This document shows positions 12,032 through 24,309 of a DNA stretch of 64,000 bases, piece after piece; position 1 is the first letter of the stretch; every line of letters starts with the position of its first letter. The notes under the pieces were generated by a model, which was not told where the DNA came from, did no database searches, and worked only from the letters and a program-made list of their open reading frames with translations. A program made the translations under genes and the position numbers. The DNA comes from Apoda limacodes (lineage: Eukaryota > Arthropoda > Insecta > Lepidoptera > Limacodidae), in NCBI GenBank assembly GCA_946406115.1, contig OX291542.1:3558959-3622958 (forward strand). The letters run 5' to 3'.

Positions 12032-12870
12032 ATGATTAGGTTAATGTATCCAATCCCGTTTAAGTCATCATTTATCTGCGCGTTCACGTGGTGGAACAGT
12101 TCTATGTTGATGTTTCATCTTTACATGAGGGAATCACCTGGGACTCCCCGCTTACTGGTGATCTATTGGCATTCTGGATGCGTTATGTCCCGTCCATTCA
12201 GGATCTCCATCAGGTGCGTATTCCTAGGTGCTTTTTACCCCCGGGTCAATCCAGAGTCCCTCCACGGCTTCTGTGACGCTTCTGAGGATGGCTATGTGGC
12301 TGTTATTGATCTTTGTGTCGTCCAGCCCGATGGTTCGGTTCTTCTCAATTTGGTCACCACCAAGACTAAGGTCGGCCCGATTTGCACCCGTCTTACGATC
12401 CCAAAGATAGAATTGTCTGGTGCTACTCTTTTAAGCCAATTGCTTAATCACATGGTTTCGACCTTAGACTAATACGCACCCATTTATCACGTCTTAGCTT
12501 GAGCTGACCACCTCCACTTTGTTCAGATTCGTTGTTGATTAGGTTCAGCTCTCTTGGAAAATTGGTCGGAGAGATTGGCTGGATTTACCGATTTGTCAAC
12601 AACGCCCGTCGACCTCCGATTCGGAATTCGGAACTGGTCTTATCGCCGTCAGAACGTAAATAAGCGCTCCATATTTTAGTACGCAATGTACAACGAGAGC
12701 ATTTTAGGACTTTAATAAGGGATCTTTAAGCTGGTCGCTCCAAAATCAAAGGAGCTTTGGCAAGACTTAAACCCATTCCTTGGCGATCGCGGACTCATTT
12801 GTGTAGGTGGCCGATTACGTCATGCAAAGTTTAGTAGGTGGCTAGATTTTGACAAGAGCTGTTGGTACTC
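12032..12870 (+). pseudogene. BEL/Pao LTR-retrotransposon polyprotein fragment
   Basis: Frames give WWNSS, then PRVNPESLHGFCDASEDGY and TRLTIPKIELSGATLLSQLL. These fit the region of Pao elements where 'LHGFCDASxxGY' opens the RNase H-like part and 'IPRLELxGAxLL' follows. Frameshifts and stops are frequent after about 12470. No LTRs were identified, so this is an internal relic. Confidence 0.75.
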
Positions 12871-13029
12871 TGTCGCGATTGCCGATTTCTTAGGGTATTC
12901 AGTGTCTCAGTCAGATCCAATCTGCCAGGGGTGGGGGATTGTTTTGTTCCGTTGCTATCGCGGCTGCTCTTAGGTTCCGAACGTAACCTGTTTTGTTTTT
13001 CTGGCAACACTCTACTTTATAGTGGTCAT

Positions 13030-13485
13030 CCGTACTCGAAAAATGGCGTGTCTGGCTCGCGCACCGAGGGTTCCGTGCAAACTTATTATATGTTGTTGTA
13101 TATTATTAAAAATATTTTTATTGTATGATGTATCTAAAAATTTACGGTTTTCGCAATATGTGCTATAAGACGTTGTATTGTACCAAATTTCATGAATTTG
13201 AGTTCACGGGAAGTACCCTGTAGGTTTTGATTCCCTTGGCGTTTCGAAAATTTGCAGAAATTTGCAGCATAAACGGCTGTATCTTTTGATTACGTTGACT
13301 TAGAAGTTCGATTTTTTCACAGCTCTAAAGGACAGTAGACCTGTATTTGATACAAATTTTAGCTTGATACCTCCACGCGTTCCTGAGTAAAAGGGTCTTG
13401 ACAGGCGGACGGATGGACAGACGGACGGACAAAAAAGTGATCCCATAAGGGTTCCGTTTTTTGCTTTTGAGGTACGGAACCCTAA
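13030..13485 (+). repeat. Lepidopteran 'AGGGTTCCGTACC' interspersed repeat
   Basis: Opens with GGCTCGCGCACCGAGGGTTCCGTG, continues with an AT-rich body (TTTCATGAATTTGAGTTCACGG, GCGTTCCTGAGTAAAAGGG), then a run of GGACGGA/GACAGACGGACGG, and closes with GGGTTCCGTTTTTTGCTTTTGAGGTACGGAACCCTA. The closing part is itself an imperfect inverted repeat (AGGGTTCCGT/ACGGAACCCT). Transposon class not determined. Confidence 0.6.
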
Positions 13486-14715
13486 AAATAGCCTTTGTAA
13501 AAATATATGCTATGTTTGTTGTGATTTCAATTATACACAAGCTTTATATTGCATTGTAATAAACACTATTAACCGTGTATGTGCAAGTGCCAATCAAGAA
13601 AGGATCATACTTACTAAGGTTGTACAATTTTGTTTATTGAATACTTTAAGTCAGATCTTTTCCCTACCTTTTATGTCCTCTATCAGTTTAAGCTATAATT
13701 TAGGGCTCCCTTAGATCCCCTTAGAAGACATAGGATAGACAGATGAGGTCCATTTAGGTACAGAACAACACCTATGGAGTAAGTCAAGTCGCCTCATATT
13801 TTTATTAGGTTTAGATTGTACCTGTCATCATTGACGAAACAAATACTACCAATGGAACGTTCATAGAATTCACCAAGAGGGCACGCCCCATGCTTTACAT
13901 ACTCCGAAGAGCAAAACTCAATAAGCCCCTAATAATGAGAAGCGACATTCACCACTAATACATGCAAAAGAGTTTCATTCCAATATTCAGATCGCTACAA
14001 AATTGTCACCTTTTATTAGCCGTACGTAATTCCTCTCATGTCAGAATGTATTCACTCAATAATACATTGCATATTATATCCATTTATCGCATATTGCATA
14101 TTCTCACCTTTTGCGCTGTCTTCACATATGGAGACACTGCGACGCTCGCCGCTGCCTTATGTATGTCTACGTAAAGTTATGCTGTAACTTGAATTCTAGT
14201 AATGATTTTATTTTCGAATTAAGGTCCTAAACCTTCAAAAATGTTTTAAGCCCATCTTCTAAAAGCCTATGAAAATATGACACGATTCTGAATAACTTTT
14301 TTGAAGTCCTTGATCTTCCACGATCCTGTTAACTTAGTATTTTGATCTTTATGTCAGTTTTATAAAATATTTTATTGTTTTTTTTTTAATATTTATTATG
14401 AGGGACCTAGATGGCTTGGTAAACGGGTTAATTCACTTTACTTACCGGAAAGTTGTTTATGAAATGAAGTCACAAAGATGTGTTTGAAACATACAAATTG
14501 AATTTACATACTTTTAAAACGATTGAAAATTCAAGTCGTTAGAATTCCTCCAGGCTTTCAGTTTTCCGAGTCATATGGTAAGAAATTGTGAGATTCATCA
14601 CATCGGCACAGAATCACCTTACCAAGACACTAGGAAGTTTTCAATTATGCCAGTAACTATGTAAAGGGCTATCATATAACAGGATGACCGCTTTACGGTT
14701 GTCGTAAAGAATAAA
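13486..14715. other. Non-genic region with weak LINE trace
   Basis: Between about 13840 and 14110 the plus strand weakly resembles the C-terminal domain of a Jockey-type LINE (...MLYILRRAKLNKPLIMRS... across frames). The signal is too decayed to assign. Otherwise AT-rich with no exon recognised. Confidence 0.3.
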
Positions 14716-14717
14716 TT

Positions 14718-15165
14718 TTTAACCGACTTCAAAAAAAGAAGGAAGTTTTCAATTCGTCGGATTCTTTTTTTTTTATGTATGTTACCCGATTTCTCGAAGA
14801 CGCCTGGCCGATTCGAGAAATTTTTTTTTATTTAAAAATTTATACTTTACAGGTGGTGGGACCTTTTATTATAGTGAATTTAAAACTAAAACTATATGAA
14901 GAAAAAAAATAATTAATGTAAATTTGGAACTGGTGAAACGCCTTTTATGTTGATGATGGTATAAAACTTTGTTATGAGTATGGATGTTTTTAGTGTACAA
15001 GAAAAAAAAAGCAATTCGTCACTGAAAAGTAAAAAAAATAAAAACTCTTAAACAAAAAAAACATCCGGCTTCAAAAAGAAACCAAGTGTGTTATAAACTG
15101 TTACATATGTACACCAACTTCAAACTGTAATTCAGATCCGATTTTTGGAATTAAAACGCAAGGAA
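14718..15165 (+). repeat. Interspersed repeat, copy 1 (related to 34.1-34.6 kb)
   Basis: 'ACTTCAAAAAAAGAAGGAAGTTTTCAATTCGTCGGA', 'TTACCCGATTTCTCGAAGACGCCTGG', 'AACTGGTGAAACG' and 'GTTATAAACTGTTACATATGTACACC' recur in reverse complement at 34200-34620. No coding capacity; a MITE-like family. Confidence 0.6.
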
Positions 15166-15250
15166 TATATATATACTGATCCGCCAGCCTGTGTAAAGTC
15201 TCTGAAGTGGTAGTCGTGCCCTCGTCTAAGTCTAAGTAAGTTTATATAAA

Positions 15251-18013
15251 ATGGCCAGAAATAGAAAAAGGAAAAGAGTTTTTACAGCGGCTACTCCATC
15301 CACATACAATGTGGATTTTTGCAATATCAGGGGTATTCACGCAACTCTTAATGCAGTCCACCATCGCCTCGAGACTGCGCAGCCGATCATCCTCTTTCTA
15401 ACGGAGACGCAAATATCCTGCCCGGCCGACACATCATACCTTCATTATCCCGGCTACAAACTCGAGCACAATTTTTTGAGACGTTCCGGTGTATGTATGT
15501 TCGTTTGGGAGGATATCTGCTGTCGCCGACTTCATAGCCTTGAAAACAGTGAACTGTCGCTATTGTGGGTGCGCGTAGATCACGGCGGCCACATTCGTAT
15601 CTATGCGTGCCTATACAGGTCTCAAAGCGGTGACACGGACGTAACTCGACTCTTCACGCTCCTGAGTTGGACGACTGACAAAGTTCTGCAGCAATATCCC
15701 ACAGTAGAACTAGTTATTTTGAGAGACTTTAATGCCCACCATCGTGAGTGGCTCAGTTCTCGAACCAATAACTATGCAGGGATATCTGCTTATGAATTTG
15801 CTCTGACCTATGCATTCTATCAGCTGGTACTTTCTCCAACGAGAATGCCAGATATAGAGGAACATACAAGCTCCTTACTGGACCTTCTGCTCACTACACG
15901 ACAGGACGGATACTCCGTCAAAGTGGATGCGCCTCTTGGCTTCTTGGACCACTGTCTCGTTCGGACTCAAATATCATACACACAACCCGATCCTTCTGGG
16001 CCAACTAATTGGCGTCGTGTGTGGCACTATAAGTCGGCAGACTGGGACGGATTGCGAGAATTTTATGCGTCGTACCCGTGGAGGCAGCTCTGCTTTAGCT
16101 CAGGTGATCCTGACGTCTGCGCAGCCGCAGTCACTGAGACAATCCTCGCTGGTATGGAATGTTTCATTCCTAACCTGCGAGTAGCTGCCGGCGTCAAAAA
16201 ACGACCGTGGTTTAATAGGTCTTGCAGAGAAGCTAAAATTCTTAAGCAAACTGCGTATGAGGCTTGGACCACGGCTCGTAATAATAATGATCCGAATATT
16301 TCTGAGTTAAAACGCAAATTAAATGCTACCTCGAGGTTCAGTAAGAAAGCAACTGCCAGAGCAAAATTCCAATTCATAGGCAAAATAGGTGGGCAACTTG
16401 CGAGCTATCCTTCTGGGAGTCGTGCTTTCTGGTCGCTTGCTAAAGCTGCCGAGGGGAACTTCTGCCAGTCGTCGTTACCACCACTGCGAAAGACCGATGG
16501 TGACTTGGCCCATAGTGCAAAAGAGAAAGCCGATCTATTGGGCAGTCTCTTTGCTTCCAACTCGAATATGAACGACGAAGGCGCTGTACCACCTACTTTA
16601 CCGTGGTGCGGTAAGACCATGCCGGAAATCTCTATAACACAGCGAGAGGTCTGGCGGGCGTTGCTTTCCCTAGGCGTTCATAAGTCGAGTGGGCCAGACG
16701 GAATACCAGCAGTGGTGCTTAAGCAGTGTGCTCCTGAGTTATGTCCTGTACTCACGCGCCTCTTCGCGCTTTCCTACCATACTAGGCAATTTCCGTTTTC
16801 ATGGAAGACTGCGAATGTGCACCCGGTGCCCAAAAAGGGCGATAGATCAGATCCATCGAATTACAGGCCTATCGCTATTAGCTCTCTCCTCTCCAAGGTG
16901 ATGGAGCGTGTGATTAACACACAGCTTTTGAGATACCTAGAGAAACACGACTTGATCAGCGACCGTCAATACGGCTTTCGCCACGGTCGCTCCACTGGTT
17001 ACCTTCTAGTGTATCTCACACACCGATGGGCACTAGCCATTGAGAGTCAGGGGTAGGCATTGGCATGTAGCCTAGACATAGCGAAGGCGTTCGATCGGGT
17101 CTGGCACCGGGGTCTTCTATCGAAGTTGACATCTTACGGAGTGCCCGAGGGTTTGTGCAAATGGCTAGCTTTTTGTCTGGCAGACGCATACGAGCCGTAT
17201 CCCTCGTTCTGTTGTGGAGGAAAAGCGTGAAGAACTTGTTTCTCAAATTGAGATCGGTTTGTCCAAGGTTTCTGACTGGGGACGGGAAAACTTGGTCCGA
17301 TTCAACCCTTCAAAGACACAAGTCTGCGCGTTCACCGCTAAGAAAACCCCATTCACTGTAGTCCTACAATTCCAGAACACTCCCTTCTCCATCTCCAAGA
17401 GCATTGGGATCCTTGGTGTACACATCTCCAGCGATGTTCAGTTCCGAGGTCACTTGCTAGACAAGGTAAAGCTGGCGTCCAAACAACTTTGTGTACTCAA
17501 CAGAGCGAAGCAGTACTTCACGTCGGGGCAAAGGTTGCTGCTTTACAAGTCGCAAGTCCGGCCCCATATGGAGTACTGCTGCCATCTCTGGGCGGGTGCA
17601 ACCGGATACCAGCTTGGCCCTTTTGACTCGGTTCAACGACGGGCTGTGACAATTGTCGACGATCCTAAACTCACTTGCGGTATCTGAGGAATTGTTCGAA
17701 ATGATGCCCACGGCTACTTTCTACCATCGCACCGACGGCCATCGGCAGGGAATTCATTTTCACACTTTAGAACCGAAATGGTCACGTACACTGCGGTTTC
17801 AGAGAAACTTCCTCCCGCGAACGGTTAGGTTGTGGAATGAGCTCCCTGCCAAGGTTTTCTCTAAGGACTACAGTATGTGTTTCTTCAAAAAGAAGCTATT
17901 AGATTTCTGAAGGGTCAGCAATGCGCGAGTTGGTGTTGCAAGCGTCCATAGGCTACGGCGACCGCTTACCATCAGGCGGACCGTATGCTTGTTTGCCACC
18001 TTAGTAGTATAAA
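15251..18013 (+). pseudogene. Jockey-like LINE ORF2 (endonuclease-RT), internally deleted
   Basis: The open part 15251-17056 has an AP endonuclease (FLTETQ near residue 50; LRDFNAHH where GDFNAHH is usual; LDHCLV where SDHxxV is usual), then reverse transcriptase motifs SSGPDGIPAVVLKQ, PVPKKGDRSDPSNYRPIAISS and YGFRHGRST. A TAG at 17054 interrupts it, after which SLDIAKAFDRVWH continues in frame. Sequence carrying the catalytic YADD motif is missing: the frame runs from the conserved ...GLCKWLA region straight into EEKREELVSQIEIGLSKVSDW at about 17214. The C-terminal domain is readable to 17908 with one frameshift near 17690. The 3' end GTTTGCCACCTTAGTAGTATA is followed by poly(A) at 18010-18024. 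Inactive copy. Confidence 0.88.
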
Positions 18014-18024
18014 AAAAAAAAAAA

Positions 18025-18365
18025 CTATACTTACACATTCTGGGCTGAAACACTGATATATGCCTACAAATCATTCACAGATATTGTAAAACATATAACA
18101 GTCAATAACTATTTTTTACTTTTTAAATAAGTCCTTATATAATACTTTTACGATTTTATTTTCATTTCGTGCCTTCGCCATTTAATATCAGGAATGTCTG
18201 TTTCCCCTCAGCGTACATTTATGTCCTGAGGCAAGTGCGCGGGAAAGCGCCTTGCTAGACGGACTTGTCTTGTCACCGTTTTTCGTATTACCGCATGGTA
18301 ATATTTTACGTAAATTACGTTCATCGAACTGAAGGATGTAAAAAAATTAACCTATTCAATAAAGA
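18025..18365. other. Non-genic spacer between LINEs
   Basis: Contains a SINE-like block 'TGTCTGTTTCCCCTCAGCGTAC...GGACTTGTCTTGTCACCG' (18195-18280). No exon seen. Confidence 0.35.
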
Positions 18366-18369
18366 TAGA

Positions 18370-19999
18370 TAGATAGATATATTCTTTATACACACCAAAT
18401 AAAAAAAACAAGTTAATTGAAAGTACTTTTAAAGTTCAAATTTAAATAGTTTATTTCTCAAAAATAGGATACAATATCACTTTTTTGACGTCAGTATAAT
18501 ATGCAAGGAATTCATAAACTTCTACCGTTTCGGAATCAAGATGGCGTTCTGGGGAGAAGAAACGGCGAAAGAAACTCTCCAGCTGTCGCTCTTTTGAATT
18601 TTAATTATAACGATTGGTACATTTCCAAATATAAGTACTATGATAACATCATTTTAGTTATTCTCATGCGTTTTTATCTATAAGATAGTCTTTAATTGAA
18701 TAGTAAGCTTTTTTGACAAGTTTTTGTTTAACAAAATTTTTAAACTTTTTTAAATTCAGTTTACATACTTCTGCAGGGATTTTGTTGTAAAAACGGACAC
18801 ATTGTCCTTTAAATGACTCAAGCCTTGTGTGGATCAGAGCCAGTTTGTGTCTATTTCTTGTATTTAGATAATGAACATCACTATTTTTTTAAAAAAGGTT
18901 AATATTCTTATGAACATACATTAAATTTTATCAAATATATATTGACCAGGTAAAGTTAGTATATTAATCTCTTTAAATTCATCCCTTAAAGAGTGTCTGT
19001 TAGATAAATTGTATATTGCTCGAATATACCTCTTCTGCAGTACAAATATTGTCTGTATATCAGCTGCGTGTCCCCATAATAAGATACCATAGGAAATCAC
19101 GCTATGAAAGTAACTAAAATATACTAGCCGGGCTGTGGCTTCGTCTGTAAGTTGACGAATCTTTTTAACCGCAAAAGCTGCAGAACTAAGTCTATTCGCC
19201 AATCCAGCTATGTGTGGGCCCCATTGAAGTTTTGCATCTAAAGTAATGCCTAAGAATGCCTAAGAAGACAGCGCTATCTACAAACATCTAATGGCTCCCC
19301 ATTTATAAGTACACTGGTTCTTACTTGACTAACATTTGGCGTTAAGAATTTAATACATTTAGTTTTCTTACTGTTTAAAAGCAAATTATTCATATTAAAC
19401 CAGTGGACAACTTTATACAGACAACTGTACTGTGTTTACATTATCTAGAACTGTTTCGCGTCTTTTAACTTAAAAAAGATGTGTCATCTGTGAACAACAC
19501 TATCTCGTGATTGTTTTTAACGACCTCCGGCAGATCATTAATGTATATAAGAAATAGGAATGGCCCCAGGATGGAGCCCTGTGGAACGCCCATTTTAATT
19601 TTAGATCCAGGGGCGCGCTTCCCATTTATATCAACTGTCTGAATCCTATTGTCCAGGTACGAGCCAATGAGTTTAAGTTCAGTACCCCTAATACCATAGT
19701 GTTGTAATTTCCTAATTGGGGTTTCATGTTGGACGCAATCAAATGCCTTGGATAGATCACAAAAAACACCCAAGGCATCCATTGAATCCTCCCATGCATC
19801 AAATATGTGCTGAATAAACTCAACGCCAGCGTCGGTTGTTGGCCGACCTTTTGTGAACCCAAACTGTTTGCAAGTCAGTTGTGAAGTAAAATGACTACTC
19901 ATTTGATTTAAAATCAGTTTTTCAAAAATTTTACTGAAAACAGGTAGTATAGAGATAGGTCTAAAGTTAGAGATGTCAGTAGTACTACCTGATTTAAGA
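18370..19999 (-). mobile_element. 5'-truncated CR1-like LINE, minus strand
   Basis: Reading the minus strand from 19999: LKSGSTTDISNFRPISIL, QFGFTKGRPTTDAGVEF, FCDLSKAFDCVQHE, GVPQGSILGPFLFLIYIND, then FTDDTS where FADDTS is expected. A frameshift follows, then LSSAAFAVKKIRQLTDEATA and QKRYIRAIYNLSNRHSLRDEF (19202-18921), and a 3' UTR ending at a GATA-repeat tail near 18365-18380. It abuts the plus-strand relative at about 20000. The Ala-to-Thr change in the catalytic motif and the frameshifts indicate a dead copy. Confidence 0.82.
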
Positions 20000-20079
20000 C
20001 ATAATTATATAAGGACAAGACATAAATATTATCTCACACACCATTGTACCAGAGTGTTAGCCTTGTCGCTATCATTTTA

Positions 20080-20290
20080 TATTAATATCACAGCCAATAA
20101 TTTGGCTAAACAATCTGCTTTTATTGAGCAGTGTAATTATAGTAGTGTAATTGACATTTCAGCCAAGTATTTGGCTAAACAACCTGCTTCTATTGAGCAG
20201 TGCAATTATAATAGTGTAATTGACATTTCAGCTAGTCATTTAGCTAAACAACCTGCTTCTATTGAGCAGTATAATAATTTGACATGTAAT
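20080..20290 (+). repeat. 66-bp tandem repeat coding a 22-residue peptide repeat
   Basis: About 2.8 units. Each reads AKQxAxIEQxNYxSVIDIS, with LAKQ(S/P)A(F/S)IEQ as the constant core, and units stay in frame. It lies directly before ORF2 of the CR1-like LINE and may be the tail of its ORF1. Confidence 0.75.
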
Positions 20291-20376
20291 AATTTAAATT
20301 AAATTTTCAGACAACAAAGGACCACTTTGGCATATTATATAATTCCAACATTAATAATGATTATATTAAACAATCA

Positions 20377-23184
20377 ATGTCTACTCAAGTTTTATGCAAA
20401 CAGAAACAAAAAAATAAACTTTGTCATACTAAAAATAATATTCCATTGAACCTGGTGCATCAGAATATACAAGGAATGTCTCAGAAAGAACTAGAAATTG
20501 AATTGTTCATAAACTGCCAAAAGATTGACATTTTATGTATCACTGAACACTGGCTACGCAGCCATCAGTTGATGTTCAATTTCACTAATCACCAGGTGGG
20601 AAGTTCGTTCAGTCGAGTAAATGCTATCCATGGTGGCTCTTTAATTTTAGTTAATAAACAGCTAAAGTTTAAGGAACGTAAAGACATTGTGAGCCTCTCA
20701 GTTGAGCGAACTGCCGAGCTGTCCTGTATAGAAGTTGAGCATCTCATTGTTGTGAGTGTATACAAGCCGCCTTGTGCAATTCATGATAATTTTGAATTAG
20801 TTATGGAAGAAGTGCTGAATAAAATCAGCAATTCTAATAAACAAATCATTGTTTGTGGAGACTTCAATATAAACATTTTGGAAAATAGCTCATTAAGCAC
20901 CAGATTGCTTGCCTTATTTCAGTCTTTTAATTTAAATAATTTGTTTTGTGAACCAACTAGAATTGCTGTATCCAGTGCCACTTGCATCGACAATATATTT
21001 ACTGACATAAAACCAATTCAAAAAACAATTATAAGCAATCTAGAGTCAGATCATTGTGGACAGTTAGTGGTTTTAGAAAGAAAGAATAGTATTACTAAAA
21101 AGGAAATTAAATTTATACCAATAACAACTAAACGGGTTGAATCATTTAAATCTAACTAAATGCATAAACTTCCAGACTTGCTTTATAATGGCAACCCAAA
21201 TGATATGTACAATACTGTTCTTGACACTATTACTACAGAGTATAATAAAATATTTACTGCAAAAAAGAAACTTATTTCCAGTCGCTTTAGTTTTAGTGAA
21301 TGGGCTACCCCAGGTATTCATAAAAGTAGGCGTAAACTGTATGAATTATATAAAGAAAAAACATATAATAATAGCCAAATATTTAGGGAATATTTAAAAA
21401 AATACTCAAAAACCTTTAAAAAGGTCTGTCTTGTTGCAAAAGCAATTCACCTCAGACATAAAGTAAAAAATTCAACAAATAAAATAAAAACAACATGGAA
21501 CATAATAAGTAATGAAACTGGTAAAGCTAGGAATTCTTGTCAGGACTTTGAGTTGATTGTAGATGATGCTAGTTTTAAAACAAATTCTGAGGTAGCAGTT
21601 GCCTTTGAACAGTTTTTTAGGAATATCCCATTCAAAACAACTGAACATCTAAACTCAAGTCCAATCTTAGCAGAAAAATTATTAAAAACTAGTGTTTCTG
21701 AATGTAACGTTCCCTTTGTATTTAAAAACATTAGTCCTACGGATATCATTAATACATTTAAAACATTAGAAATTAAAAACACCACAGACCTTTGGGGACT
21801 TTCTGTAAAAACTATAAATTCAATTATTCATGTTATAGCACACCCCTTAGCCATTATATTTAATAGTTGTGTTGATAGTGGTGTGTTTCCTGATGAGATG
21901 AAACTTAGCAAAGTTATACCTCTTTTTAAATCAGGTAGTTCAACAGATCCTATTTCAATTCGGCCTATTTCAATACTACCTATACTCAGTAAAGTTTTTG
22001 AAAAAATCATACTTTGTCAAATGTTAAGCCATTTCTGTATTAATGAGCTACTTAGTAGTAAACAGTTTGGCTTTATGAAAGGCCGTTCCACAACCGATGC
22101 AGGAGTGGCACTATTAAAAAATATACATAACGCCTGGGAGGATTCGCATGACACCCTTGGAGTGTTTTGTGATTTATCTAAGGCATTTGACTGTGTTCAA
22201 CATGAAAATCTCATCAGGAAGCTACATCACTATGGTATAAGAGGCAAAGCTCTCGACCTTTTGACATCCTATATGAGTAGGAGACTACAGAAAATAGATG
22301 TCAACGGTGAAAGATCTCTGGGATCAGCAGTCACTATAGGAGTCCCTCAGGGCTCAATTTTAGGTCCTTTTCTATTTCTTATTTACATTAACGATCTCCC
22401 ATATAATGTAAAAAACCATGACATTGTCTTATTTGCTGATGACACCTCTTTGCTTTTTAAAGTTAAGAGACGACAGACATGTTATAATGAATTAAATAAT
22501 GCCCTTTCTAAAATTGTAAATTGGTTTAACGCTAATAATTTGTTACTTAATGAAAAAAAAACCAAATGTGTTAAATTTACATTACCAAATGTTAGTCAGA
22601 GACAGACATGTATTAATATTAATGGCGAGCAATTAGAACTTGTTAATTCAACAGTCTTTCTTGGCATAACGCTGGACTCCAAACTTCAATGGGGTCCTCA
22701 TATTCATAACCTAGCCAAAAAACTTAGCTCTGCTGTGTATGCGATCAAGAAAATAAGACAATTGACCGATGTCGACACTGCAAAAATAGTATATTTTAGC
22801 TATTTCCATAGTTTAATGACATATGGTATCCTATTGTGGGGTAGCGCTGCTGATGTAAATACAATATTTTTGTTACAAAAAAGGGCAATTCGTGCTATTT
22901 ATAAATTAGGACCTAGGATATCTCTGAGGGATAGGTTTAGGGAAGTAAAAATTTTAACTTTAGTGTCGCAGTACATATATGAAAATCTTTTATATGTACA
23001 TAAAAATATCAATAGTTTCAGCAAGAAAAGTGACGTTCACAAAGTAAATACAAGAAGTAAAAATAAGCTGTTGGTGCATGATACACGTCTACACAAAATA
23101 AGTAACTCTTTTATGGGGCAATGTATACACTTTTACAACAAAGTTCCCAATAAAATTCAAAATCTATCAATAAGTAAATTTTAA
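20377..23184 (+). pseudogene. CR1-like LINE ORF2: endonuclease and reverse transcriptase, one in-frame stop
   Basis: Residues 1-260 form an AP-type endonuclease: NIQGMSQKE near the start, ILCITEHWL, VVSVYKPP, CGDFNINIL and LESDHCG. After a single TAA the same frame continues for 674 residues: a linker, then RT blocks KVIPLFKSGSSTDPISIRPIS, QFGFMKGRSTTDAGVAL, FCDLSKAFDCVQHENLI, GVPQGSILGPFLFLIYINDL and catalytic FADDTSLLF, then the C-terminal domain (LLQKRAIRAIYKLG). All expected catalytic residues are visible; the stop separates endonuclease from RT. A read-through or sequencing error cannot be excluded. Confidence 0.87.
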
Positions 23185-23575
23185 ATCTTTTATCAAGCAG
23201 GTACTTTGTAAAAAGGCATACTACAATATTTCAGACTATGTAAATGATAAAAATCCTTGGGACTGATGATGCTCAATTACAGGATGCATAGGTAAACCAA
23301 ATTAAAATGGAAATAACATAAAATTGTACGACTAAAAATCTTTTATTTAAAACATTAATTGTATTTTAGTTTATTTAAGTGTTTTTAAAAGAGTAACTAT
23401 CGAGTTTCTTGCCGAATTCTTCTCGGTAGAAATCAACAACATTGTGAACCGGCGGGAAGGTGGGAGGGTTCAAAAAATAATATTTTATAACTTTGACGAT
23501 TCAAAAGTGATTGTAAAATCCTTATTTGAATAAACCATTTTGACTTTTTTGACTTTGACTTTGATTTAAATATAG

Positions 23576-23865
23576 GTATAATTTTACTGTATTTCATTAA
23601 ATCAGGAAATACACCACAATCAATAGATTTATTAAATATTATAGCTAGTTGGGGAGCAATCACAGAAATTATATTTTTTACTTAGGTAACTGAATGGCCC
23701 CAGAGGTCAGCTGTATTTTTTATTTTTAGAGAATTTAATGCTTTGATAACACCATTATGATTTACATGTCTAAATTTAAATTCTTTTGGGCATTCTTTTA
23801 CATTTTCTTTTAACAGAGCCTCTGCTATTAATGAAGATGAGTTTACTTAATAACTAAACATACAG
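23576..23865 (-). mobile_element. CR1-like LINE internal fragment, minus strand
   Basis: The minus strand reads SSLIAEALLKENVKECPKEF, then VIAPQLAIIFNKSIDCGVFPDLMKYSKIIPI. This matches the start of RT in the element at 20 kb (IAHPLAIIFNSCVDSGVFPDEMKLSKVIPL). It adjoins the TTTGAC tail of that element, so it was probably split by that insertion. Confidence 0.7.
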
Positions 23866-24305
23866 TAAAAAAAATGCGGTCTTATCACTTATAAGCGATC
23901 GCTGCCAGACAACCTTTGGGTGGGCAGAAAATGAATATAGAGAAAAGGTAGGTGATGCATAAAATATAATATTTTTTTTACGGCTCTGGTGGCAAGGTAA
24001 TTCTTCCAAATGTTAAATCGTAAAACCCGTAAAACGTTATTTTGTTATGTATATTTTTTATAAATTCCTGATTGCTTGTCTATGTTTTTGTGTTTAATCT
24101 GCTATATTGTCGACATGCATAAATATGGCACATTTATATTGTAAACTTACAACATTGCTTAAACCTATTACTACTTAATAGGTTCATTTGTTTTTCTCAG
24201 TTAACCGGCAGTATCTGTGGAATTCCTATGGCACTGTAGTGCTAAGTAACTTGCATTGAGCACACAGCAGTTTTTATTTTATTTTTTGTTTTTTTAATTG
24301 ATGAA
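23866..24305. other. Interspersed repeat, no gene
   Basis: 'AAATGCGGTCTTATCACTTATAAGCGATCGCTGCCAGACAACCTTTGGGTGG' (23874-23924) looks like a lepidopteran LINE or SINE 3' segment. The remainder is AT-rich. Confidence 0.4.
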
Positions 24306-24309
24306 CTCG

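Larger units (their letters stand above)
20000..23575 (+). mobile_element. Near full-length CR1-like LINE
   Basis: An upstream frame with three 22-residue repeats (20080-20290) is followed by a 933-codon ORF2 frame (20377-23184) interrupted only by TAA at 21157-21159. The 3' UTR holds AATAAACC near 23530 and ends in a TTTGAC-type repeat tail (23542-23575). Such short 3' tandem repeats instead of poly(A) are typical of CR1-group elements. The intact reading frame implies recent insertion. Confidence 0.85.
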
